From: Corbicula japonica | Taxonomy: Eukaryota > Mollusca > Bivalvia > Venerida > Cyrenidae | Direction: 5' to 3' | DNA length: 64,000 nucleotides | Assembly (NCBI GenBank): GCA_038501625.1 | Contig: JAZAYU010000114.1 | Span: 806,001-870,000, forward strand | Shown: positions 1-64,000 of the stretch, piece by piece | Position numbering within the stretch: position 1 is the first letter of the stretch | Layout of the letters: each line of letters starts with the position of its first letter | The notes under the pieces: model-generated | What the model saw: only the letters and a program-made list of their open reading frames with translations | Database searches by the model: none | Told to the model about the DNA's origin: nothing | Position numbers and translations under genes: made by a program

Positions 1-55230
<55,230 letters not shown>

Positions 55231-55620
55231 TTTGTTTTAAATACTTTTCTTTTTATTTCATTGTGTTTTGTTTCTTTTAAGTGTTAGTGATTTGGAGTAA
55301 TCTTTTTAAGTTTTTTTCAATAATTGAAACTTAGTGGAGTATATTTTTATACTTAAAAAAAGCATTTCCATCAATAACACACTCCAGAGGTGTAGAAATG
55401 TTTTCAAGCAGGTACATGTAGATGTCTAATCAAGGTTCTAGGCTTGTCACTATTCATTTCATATGTTAATAAATTTAAATGAAAACACGATGATAGACAA
55501 TAAATGAGCTGGCTAAATTGAAAAACAGCTAAGTCCAGTACAAAATTATTGATGGAATAGCCATCGAGATGCTGATAAGCAGATGTTACATAAGCTGTGC
55601 TTAACACTGTCTGGGTTCAT
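55231..55620 (+). other. Candidate 3'UTR of the SIK3 gene
   Basis: AT-rich non-coding sequence directly after the stop codon, with T-rich runs and no open frame of note. A first AATAAA hexamer occurs about 240 bases after the stop. Others at 58651 and 60872 mean a longer 3'UTR is possible. The end of the transcript cannot be fixed from sequence alone. Confidence 0.45.
55468..55473 (+). terminator. Candidate poly(A) signal AATAAA
   Basis: First canonical AATAAA after the SIK3 stop codon, at about 240 bases. The surrounding sequence is AT-rich, so chance occurrence is likely. Alternatives are 58651-58656 and 60872-60877; the last is followed by TTG-rich sequence. Confidence 0.3.
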
Positions 55621-55689
55621 GTTAATTACACCAGAATTACAGAATTAGTAAAATATGCATAAGAAGTCAACAAGAAATTAACACTTTAA

Positions 55690-55910
55690 TACATAGGTAT
55701 GCATTTTATCAAACGAATGGTTAGTTTAGATCCAGATCTTCCTGTGCATCATTCTGTACCATCAGATCAGTATCTACACTGTTCGCTTTAAGGTTATTTC
55801 TGACAAAGAAGTGAACAGTGTAGATCCAAGGAAGATGGCATTGATCTCCAGAGTGATCTGGATCTACACTGGTAATCCCATGTGATAAATAATGTATCCA
55901 TGAAGTATAT
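55690..55910. mobile_element. TTAA-type palindromic element in the 3' flank
   Basis: TTAGATCCAGATCTTCCTGT, TTTAAGGTTATTTCTGACAA, GAACAGTGTAGATCCAAGGA and GTGATCTGGATCTACACTGG. The termini are diverged. Confidence 0.7.
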
Positions 55911-56424
55911 GGTCAAAATATCGCTGAAAACACATTCTCTCCAGACATAACTCATTAATAACAATAGGGCTCTCTTCATGCATTTATTACGAGCTTATGT
56001 GTTAAATTAACATAAAACATTGTGTTGATCAATAACTAATGCTGTGAAAGGCATTGTTGATGAAACTTCAAAAACATCAAGTGTTGTCTACATGGCTAGT
56101 GAGACTGATGGACAAACCGTGTTTGTGCCGAGCACAGCGTTTGTCACCAAGTGTAGATGAAGGTCAGCCTGCGCATCCCTACAGCCTGATCCGAGTCTTC
56201 ACTGTTCCTGTTCTCTAAATAGTAGTTGATAACTTTACTTTATGGAGCAAATCATGGGATAATGTGTTTTCAGAAAGCTGATCAATCAATGAAATAATGA
56301 CGTAAATTGAGCAGATAACAATTGTGACATATGCTGTACTTAGCAGTATAAATATTTACTAAGTTTGTAAAATACCGGTGCTTGTAAAATAAGCATTTAT
56401 CTTATAGACCAAAGTTGCTGAACC

Positions 56425-56560
56425 TCTACTTCATGGATATGCCTTTTTACCCGAGGGTGACCAGTGGAGATGCATATCAAAGAGCACTGCATTTGCTAGC
56501 TGATCTGGATCAAACTGGTTACCCATGGGATAAAAGCCATGTTTCATGGAGTAATGGTTA
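56425..56560. mobile_element. TTAA-type palindromic element, relic
   Basis: CTACTTCATGGATATGCC, GAGGGTGACCAGTGGAGATG, GCTAGCTGATCTGGATC and ATGGAGTAATGGTTAATTAA. Confidence 0.6.
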
Positions 56561-56961
56561 ATTAATCAAAGCTTTAATTTAAAAGATTGTTCTGTGTGAA
56601 GGATGTCATCTTCAAATAAAAGAGACTTGAAAACGTAACTTTCAGCAGTTTTAAAGCTTGAAAGTTTTTTTCCATTCTTAACTTGTGAATAGTTCATAGG
56701 TATTCTTAATTTTGAGTTAAGATTCTTGCTTTACCCTTAAAATTTCTAAAACGAGAATTTTAGTGTTAGAATAGAAGTTTACTTAATGTGATTATGTGTA
56801 AAAGTTTTGTTGACGTTAATCACAGGTTTGGAATCTCATAAGTGATTTCTGATTTGAGATTAATTGAAAAGCGGGTTACACTTCTCAGCTGATGTTGTAT
56901 TTGACACAACTAGTGTTATGGTTTTTACCAGATGGCTTGCTTCCGTATTCTTCAGGGTTAT

Positions 56962-57309
56962 TTAAGGTGGATGGACACGTTTCTCTTCCAGTTTTGACAT
57001 TAAAAATTAAATATTGTCCAAATCTTATGAAATTTAATCAGAATAATGTGTGAGGATCGCTTTATTGAAATATGTGAAAAAATTCCCACTTGCCCACGAT
57101 GGTTATTGAAAAACAACGCCATCTATCGAGGCACCCTGGTTTCCTGATTTCCACCATTTTTCCCGTAACGTAAAGATTTAACCATGTAGTTAACGCCAGA
57201 ATGATAAGAAATTTCGGCAATTAAAAATATTTAGCATATTTCAATAAAGCGATCCTCACACATTATTCTGACATCAAAACTGGCTGAGCAACGTGTCCAT
57301 CCACCTTAA
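56962..57309. mobile_element. TTAA-flanked inverted-repeat MITE, 348 bp
   Basis: TTAAGGTGGATGGACACGTT and AACGTGTCCATCCACCTTAA are exact inverted ends. A second inverted pair, AATAATGTGTGAGGATCGCT and AGCGATCCTCACACATTATT, lies inside. It is unrelated in sequence to the CCCTTTCC family. No open frame. Confidence 0.9.
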
Positions 57310-57499
57310 TGGCCCTTTGAAAAAGATATTTTTGTAAAGGCATACTGACTTAACTGTTCAGTCTTGTTTACTACACTAAAGATTAAAATTTACTTATTTT
57401 CTGAGCGCTATACATGAATATTCAAACCTTTGCAAAATATTTCTATTTCACTACAGCCACATGTTAAATGAATAACAGACAGGGTTGACCGTTATGATT

Positions 57500-57775
57500 G
57501 CACACCTGATCTAGATCTACACTGGTTGCATATATGAACATTATCCCTTAACTCCACACTTCTTAGGCATGTGCAAGTAGTGTACATTGAGATCAACCAG
57601 CACATCTGTGTTGTATGATCAGGATCTACGCTGGTTGCCTCTTGGTAAGAAAAAACAACCCATGAATGAAACAGTGTGGATTATGATCAAATGGCACGTA
57701 TGTGCTGGCTGATCTGGATCTACACTGTTGCCCAGGGAATAGCTGCCCTATCCCATGGAAAAAGGTTTATTACTA
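57500..57775. mobile_element. TTAA-type palindromic element, diverged
   Basis: CCCTTAACTCCACACTTCTT, GCAAGTAGTGTACATTGAG, TGTATGATCAGGATCTACGC, GTATGTGCTGGCTGATCTGG and CATGGAAAAAGGTTTA. Confidence 0.7.
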
Positions 57776-57899
57776 AAACTGGGTTATTGGAGAGGTTCCC
57801 GCTTATAAGACAGGGTTTTTTCCTTGGAAAATAGCCTTAAAAGTAGGGGACCCGTCTTATAAGCGCGATCTACAAGAAGATTTCGTTTTTTGGCAGGTA

Positions 57900-58750
57900 C
57901 TTTTTAAAGTTTCTTATAAAAACATACGATTTTTTAAATCTGGCCATTATCTATCGGTAATTTTTTCGGTAATTAATTTTCGACGAGCATTTGTAATATA
58001 AGTTTGACCGATTTTTTTCTTGGTTTTGTAATAAAAATTTTATAAATCTTTTTCATATTGAAGATATAATTTGGAAATTATTATGGAAAGCACTCGATGT
58101 TGATATAAGCAATGTTTGTTGTAAGGACTATTATTTATTATGATATAATTGGCATAGTTCACTGTTCATGTTGGCCAGAGTAATAATGCTAATTGAATAT
58201 TTTAGCCAGTTGCATATTGTTATAATCTAAAATTTTTCCATTGCTTTTCATTTTTAAGAAAATTGTCACAGCCGTTGTAATTGCCTAAGGCTGTGTTGTT
58301 TGAATCTGTCACCAGGTATTGTAAATTTATTAACAGAGATTGCTGTCAACACCTCTTTCAAACTCGAAAATTCAGATTATATGACACACATTGGATGCAT
58401 TAATGATGTGCACTATTTATGGTTTTATTTGAATAAATATACTGCATTATAAACAAACAAAAATACAAAACATGCATTTTTCTGTGCTGTTTATCAATAA
58501 CACATGCTGCATTGAAATCTCAATTATCACTTAATTTGTCATGTTTCATGCAGACATGAATAGTATCATAATACGCATAATTTATATTTATACTGTTAAG
58601 TTTTGTTCATATCGGATGCTTCCATCTACACTTTGTTCAGTTCTAAACTAAATAAAATGTTTTGATGTAATTGGTTGTAACTAAAATGCATTATTTTTTT
58701 ATACTTCTGTACCAGCCGGTGAAATTTCATACGTATTAAGACAAAGATTT
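57900..58750. other. 3' flank without recognisable gene
   Basis: AT-rich sequence. CCGCTTATAAGACAGGGTTT and CCGTCTTATAAGCGCGATCT just upstream (57806-57870) form a small inverted pair of unknown type. AATAAA occurs at 58651. Confidence 0.4.
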
Positions 58751-58764
58751 AGCCATTTTAATCC

Positions 58765-59215
58765 TTCACTTCATGTTAAGCCTTTAATCTTATAGGTGAC
58801 CCATTTAGATCCAGATCAGCCAGCAAACCAGGATCATTGTACACTTCTCTTCTTCAGCTGGAATACCCTAATAAATCTAACAGCAAACACTGTAGATCTA
58901 GAACTGATTTGGGGCAAAAGCTTGTTTGTTGGTATTTTTTCACACATTGTATATGCCAAATACTTGAAAATCAAACCTGCACAAAACATAATGATAACAC
59001 AATATTTCTGTATCTCTTTACTTGATTGATACACCTTTTCTGCATCTGGTCCATCTGATCAGGATCTACACTGTTTTTCTTTTGATTTATTAGGTTATTT
59101 CTGACCAAAAAGCAAGCGAAGACCCTGAGCAGGCAGCACAGATGTGCCAGCCTATCTGGATTTACACTGTTTGCACATGGGATAATAGGTGTATATATAG
59201 TGTAAATGGTTATAC
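58765..59215. mobile_element. Two degenerate TTAA-type palindromic elements
   Basis: CATTTAGATCCAGATCAGCC near 58803 and ATCTGATCAGGATCTACACT near 59050, with TTAGGTTATTTCTGACCAAA, GAGCAGGCAGCACAGATGTG and GTGTAAATGGTTA. Confidence 0.6.
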
Positions 59216-59423
59216 ATTCAAGTAATCTGCTTTAAACTTAAAAAAGACAATACCACAGTTTTTTTCTAGTAATTTAGCAATTGAAAAAAATGAGTTACAG
59301 AAACAAGCCAGCTGGTAAATGCCACCTTATTGGGTGCTCACTACTAAAACATTGATTATTATAAACATTTTTGTTATAGCAAATTTGCACTGCATGTGAT
59401 TTTCCATTTACTTCACAGAATGG

Positions 59424-59510
59424 CTTACATTCCCTGTGCAGCCAGAGTAGATCCAGATCAGCCTGCTTACATTCCCTGCGCAGCCAGAGTAGATCCAGAT
59501 CAGCCTGTAC
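59424..59510. repeat. Direct duplication, two 42-bp units
   Basis: CTTACATTCCCTGTGCAGCC to AGATCCAGATCAGCCTG occurs twice in a row with one difference, inside a palindromic-element relic. Confidence 0.85.
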
Positions 59511-59904
59511 ATACATGCTCTTGAATCAAGTACAATGTACAACATTAGTTACTTTTATATTCACAAGGTTGTTTTTGACCAGGAAACTTTCAATGTTGAT
59601 CTTGATCAGACTGCAAGGATATGCAGACAAATGAAGATCTAAACTGGTCAGCTGCACGAGGGATTTAAGCCATATCTTTAGAGTAAGTGGTTATATTAGT
59701 TGTTTAATATTTTTATGTGTGATTTTTTCTAGTGATACGTTGTTACCCATTTTAAGAAATTTTTAATAGCAATTTTATTGGTAATAGCCCAGTATAATTA
59801 CCTTACTATGAAGTTAAGTATGAAATGGAATATTTCTGGAGATGTTTGAGATTATCTGGTTCACACTACAGCTTCAACAGTAGAGCATTTAGTTATAGTT
59901 AGTG

Positions 59905-60165
59905 TAGAACCCTTTACTCCATATCATGTACACATTTTTACACAGTCATGCGCAACCAGTTTTGACCCAGATTAGCTGGCACATCAGTGCTGTCTGATCT
60001 GGATCTACACTGATTGCATCTTGGTAAGAAACATCCTAGTGAATCTAAAAACAAACAGTGTAGATTCTGATCACAAGGCAGGGCTCTGCTGGCAGATCTG
60101 GATCTACACTGTTTGCCCACGCTGTTAAGACAGTTATATATATATATATGGAAGAAAGGGTCAAG
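59905..60165. mobile_element. TTAA-type palindromic element with AT run
   Basis: AACCCTTTACTCCATATCAT, GCATCTTGGTAAGAAACATC, GTGTAGATTCTGATCACAAG and TATATATATGGAAGAAAGGG. The right flanking tetramer has decayed. Confidence 0.78.
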
Positions 60166-60507
60166 AAACCCATAAGAAAACTGAGCCTAACAAGTGACTG
60201 GGCTTTCTTCTGTTAAAACTTTACTTGATTAACACTAAATAACTTAGTGCTTGCCACAATTTACCCTTTAGCTGTCACACGTGATGTCATTACTTTATAA
60301 ATATTAGGTATCTGTTAGACAATTTATAACTTTAAAGTTTAATTGTGCAATTTGAATAGATAAGTTGTAGAATATATTTTCATTAAAAAAAAATGTAGGA
60401 ACAATTTTGGTAAAAAGAAGTTACAATTATTGTGGTTCAGACTGCAGCATGAATTGAAGAGCTAGAATGAACTGATTGCCTACTATTGCAAGCTGTATTT
60501 GTGAAAG

Positions 60508-60745
60508 GTAATTAACCCTTTTCTCCATAGGATAGGGCTTTCTTCCCATGGGTTGATTTTGGAGATCCAAAACAGCTGGCACATTAATGCTGCCTGATTT
60601 GGATCTACAAGAATTGCTTCCGAGTCAGAAATAACCTTACGTGACCAGTTTGGATCTTGATCAAACAAGATGGATGTGCCAGCTGATCTGGATCTACACT
60701 GGTCACCCATGAGATATCGGCCCAGTCTCATTGAGTAAGGGTTAA
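60508..60745. mobile_element. TTAA-type palindromic element, nearly complete
   Basis: TTAACCCTTTTCTCCATAGG at the left and TTGAGTAAGGGTTAA at the right. Core GGATGTGCCAGCTGATCTGG. Confidence 0.8.
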
Positions 60746-61315
60746 TAATGAATTATAAACTGGAGTCCTTGTATGGTGCTTTTCTTTGATGTAATTGTAT
60801 TTTTACTTGTGATACCCTTTATAAATTTTATCTTTAACAAATTTTAATATATTTATAATTGTATGTAATATAATAAAGATTGTTGAATGAAATGTTGCAC
60901 AAATTCATATCGTTTTTATCATGCGATGAAAGATTGAAGCGATGTTTTTTGTGTCCAAAAAGTGTGATCTGTTCTGGTTTATATTTCTTCTTTCTGTCAA
61001 CTTCGCAAGCCAAGTAGACCCGGATCAGCCAGGGCATGATCAAAGGCTGTTCTGGGTCTGCAGACTCCACTATTCAGCCAAATTTGCGGGGTTTTTTGTA
61101 TTTCACTAATTGGTAGTGATAAGTTACAATAAGTTTCCATTTATTGTTCGATGCCACAATAAGTTTCCATTTATTGTTCGATTCCATATCAGTATCTTGA
61201 AACTGCACAACTTGTGATGTGTCAAACATAGATTTGAGCAAGACATACATATGAGCAAAAAAACTTAGTTTCTATGAGCAAAATTTAGTGGTTCCAGCAA
61301 ATCTCATTACTACTG

Positions 61316-61590
61316 TTAACCCTTTCCTCCATAGATACAGCTTTATTGCGTGGGCGAACAGTTTAGATGCAGATCAGCCGGCACTGGGCAAACAGTTTAG
61401 ATCCAGAGTAGCCGGCACATCTGTGCCATCTGATCAGGATATAAACTGTCGCGTTTTGGTTCATTAGGTTATTTCTGACCAAAATGTGGCGAGTGCAGAT
61501 CCTGATTAGACAGCATGAATGTGCTTTCTGATCTGGATCTACACTGGTCGCACATGCTTAAAAATGCTTATATATGGAGGAAAGGGTTAA
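61316..61590. mobile_element. TTAA-flanked palindromic element, 275 bp, with partial core duplication
   Basis: TTAACCCTTTCCTCCATAGA and TATATGGAGGAAAGGGTTAA. GGGC(G/A)AACAGTTTAGAT-CAGA is present twice near 61356 and 61387. Confidence 0.88.
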
Positions 61591-61719
61591 TGCAGAATTT
61601 CATAAAACAAACAACCTCAGTGATGGTGAGTTATAATGTATAATCATGGCTTTCAGTATGAGAATGTTAAATTCAGATCTATGTAATTCTTACAGCAACA
61701 ACAAGATCTTATGTATTGT

Positions 61720-61945
61720 CCCTATACACCTTGTGATATGTCTTTTGTCTTAGGATGACCAGCCCAGACAAATCAGACCAGCTGGCTCATCTGTGCAGTC
61801 TGTTCAGGATCTATACTGCATTATAGTCATTACTAGGTTATTTCTGACCAAGAAGCAAACTTTGTATTTGTAGATTCACAGGTGTGCCAGCTGTTTAATC
61901 TAAACTGATCGCCCAGGTGATAAAAGGCATGCCCAAGGAGTAAAA
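61720..61945. mobile_element. TTAA-type palindromic element, degenerate
   Basis: CTGTGCAGTCTGTTCAGGAT, TTACTAGGTTATTTCTGACC, GGTGTGCCAGCTG and the weak right end AAGGAGTAAAAG. Confidence 0.6.
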
Positions 61946-62556
61946 GTTGTTTGTTAAAACAAGGACAACTTGCTTGTTACAATATGTCACATTTATTACT
62001 CTTACCTTAAGATGTAACATTATAAATGTATTTTTTGTTTGGATCTGTACAAACTTGGGTTTGTTGTGTTTTTTTCTTCAAACACAAAGTTTAAAGTCAA
62101 AGGTTTAATTTTGTTTTGCCCTTTTCAAAGTAAAAGAAATGAAAAATAATTTGTATTGCTGCCCTGAAACGTCAGCCCTACCTTTGCTCTTTCTTAAGGT
62201 TTCTTCATCAGTTTTTCCATAATTTCTTCTCATGACAACCTGGTCATGAGGCAGCTAAAATCAAAATTGACATTGTAAATTATTGATAATATGTAAGGGC
62301 TATAACTGTCCCTTTGAATATCATATCAATCAAGACCCCCCTATTATCTAGGTGAATTTTTTTTTCTAATACATTTGTGTTTTGTTGTTGTTGTTGTTGT
62401 TTTCTCAAAAAACAACTATTCAACCTTTGCTCCATGTGGTTTGGCAGATATCTCTTCATGGGATACATCTTATATCTCCATAGGTGTAGTCAATGGGGAG
62501 GCAGGGGCGGTGGCCGCCCCAATATTTCGACTTGCCGCTGTTTTATTTTAGTCTCG

Positions 62557-63350
62557 CCATGGGATACAGCTGATATCTCTCCATGGAACCAGTTGATATC
62601 TCTCCATGGGATACAGCTGATATCTTTCCATGGGTTACAGATGATATTTCTCCATGGGATACATTTGATACGATATGGCTGATATCTCGACATGGGATAT
62701 GACCAATATCTCTCCTTGGTAAATGGCTGATATCTCCCTATGGGATACAGCTGATATTTCTCCAGAGATAAAGCTGATATCTCTCCATGGTATACCATTG
62801 ATACCTCTCCGTGGGATATGGTTTCTCTCCATGGGATATGGCTGTTGTCTCTCCATGGGATAGGACTGATATCTCTCCATGGGATATGGTTTCTCTCCAT
62901 GGGATATGGCTGTTGTCTCTCCATGGGATAGGACTGATATCTCTCCATGGGATATGGCTGTTGTCTCTCCATGGGATAGGACTGATATCTCTCCTTGGGA
63001 TATGGTTTCTCTCCATGGGATATGGCTGTTGTCTCTCCATGGGATAGGACTGATATCTCTCCATGGGATATGGTTTCTCTCCATGGGATAGGACTGATAC
63101 CTCTCCGTGGAATATGGTTTCTCTCCATGGGATATGGCTGTTGTCTCTCCATGGGATAGGACTGATACCTCTCCTTGGAATATGGTTTCTCTCCATGGGA
63201 TATGGCTGTTGTCTCTCCATGGGATAGGACTGATACCTCTCCTTGGAATATGGTTTCTCTCCATGGGATATGGCTGTTGTCTCTCCATGGGATATGGCTG
63301 TTGTCTCCATGAGATACGACTGATATCTCTCCATGGGATATAGATGATAT
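62557..63350. repeat. 24/20-bp minisatellite with higher-order structure
   Basis: Three related units alternate: CTCTCCATGGGATATGGCTG (+TTGT, 24 bp), CTCTCCATGGGATAGGACTG (+ATAT, 24 bp) and CTCTCCATGGGATATGGTTT (20 bp). They form about 68-bp higher-order blocks from about 62810; the left part is more diverged. Long open frames on both strands (PMERQQPYPMERN and relatives) come from the repeat and are not a gene. Confidence 0.95.
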
Positions 63351-63359
63351 CTCAGAAAG

Positions 63360-64000
63360 AGCAGTTGTTAGTACTTCGGAACAGTCAATTCATTTCAGTA
63401 CTGAAGAAAATCTAGGTCTTGATAAATGCTTAAACCTGAGCTTAACTTTAATGTTGTGACAACAGTGTTTTATGAGGTAGGTGATACAAGTTCAATTATG
63501 CCTCTTCTAAAATATTTATTGCTTTAAAAGCAGCTATTGAATACTAGCATTGTATTTATTGTGCTAATAAGTTGATTTCTGTTGTTGTTGGGTTTGTTTC
63601 TTTCTTAACAAATATTTAGCTAGTGTTCTTTAACAATTAATATACACTTAACCAATGTTCTAACTCCATGTACACAGATCATATGAATTTTTTTGCGTGG
63701 AATCAGAGTATACATTTAAGCATATTTTAAATTTGCAACTAGTATCAACCCTGATCAGACATTGTTCATTATTTTGTCAACAAATTAAGTTAGTAAAATT
63801 CTTTCAAAGACCCCAGTTTTCAATTAATCACTTGAATATTTTAATATAAAAGTGAGTCAGTTACATAATTTAAGTATGTAAAGATTTAATGATTAATTTT
63901 TTGTGTGCCATGTGTAATTCTGTACATTTGAATTCTTTCCAATATCCCACTATTATGATTCCTATGGCATTTAAGAGAAGCCATATCAGTGAATAGCTTC
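63360..64000. other. 3' flank, nothing recognised
   Basis: AT-rich sequence with a weak relic of the TTAA-type family near 63660-63760 (CTAACTCCATGTACACAGAT, CAACCCTGATCAGACA). No exon was seen. Confidence 0.4.

Noticed and set aside
62490..63334. Three minus-strand frames of about 200 codons (PMERQQPYPMERN type)
   Set aside because: All are translations of the 20/24-bp minisatellite in different phases.

Overview
The window is animal nuclear DNA, most likely from a bivalve mollusc. The host is inferred from repeat style: short hairpin-headed elements with roughly 150-bp internal tandem units, and very abundant small palindromic elements. It is AT-rich, and almost all of it is intron.

Only one host gene is supported. 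It lies on the plus strand from before base 1 to a stop codon at 55230 and encodes a salt-inducible kinase of the SIK3 type, an AMPK-related kinase. Thirteen coding exons splice in one continuous frame: 1-25, 13873-14034, 23263-23387, 29776-29899, 31625-31860, 32563-32740, 39027-39133, 39699-40026, 41431-41537, 42009-42091, 45511-45641, 46010-46230 and 53917-55230. They total 3141 nt, or 1046 residues plus stop. The first exon is cut by the window edge, so the ATP-binding N-lobe is missing. Order of parts: kinase C-lobe with catalytic loop, DFG and the LKB1-type activation loop; a UBA-like domain; a long regulatory tail with four RRxS/T-type 14-3-3 sites; and a C-terminal KA1-like domain. Residue numbers below count from the first residue visible in this window.

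The introns and the 3' flank are a dense, nested record of mobile elements. They include: (i) a family of about 240-bp palindromic elements with TTAA ends, more than 35 copies or relics from end to end; (ii) several unrelated inverted-repeat elements (a hAT-type element at 14059-15752, TTAA-flanked elements at 26692-28714 and 56962-57309, TA-flanked elements at 8462-8639, 21956-22901 and 34946-36666, and a foldback family with four copies); (iii) at least seven families that share one architecture, a short terminal hairpin followed by about 140-190-bp tandem units, reminiscent of bivalve pearl/HINE elements; (iv) minisatellites with 22-, 30-, 33- and 20/24-bp units; and (v) a broken reverse-transcriptase relic on the minus strand at about 42700-43305.

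The most notable host-related observations are: an inverted-repeat pair that brackets one kinase exon; a 33-bp minisatellite that stays open in frame into a kinase exon; palindromic elements sitting almost on two splice donors; and clusters of CRE and ERR-type motifs carried by repeats inside a gene whose product family controls CREB coactivators. No second host gene, tRNA, rRNA or CRISPR array was found. The 8.8 kb after the stop codon holds candidate 3'UTR and repeats only.
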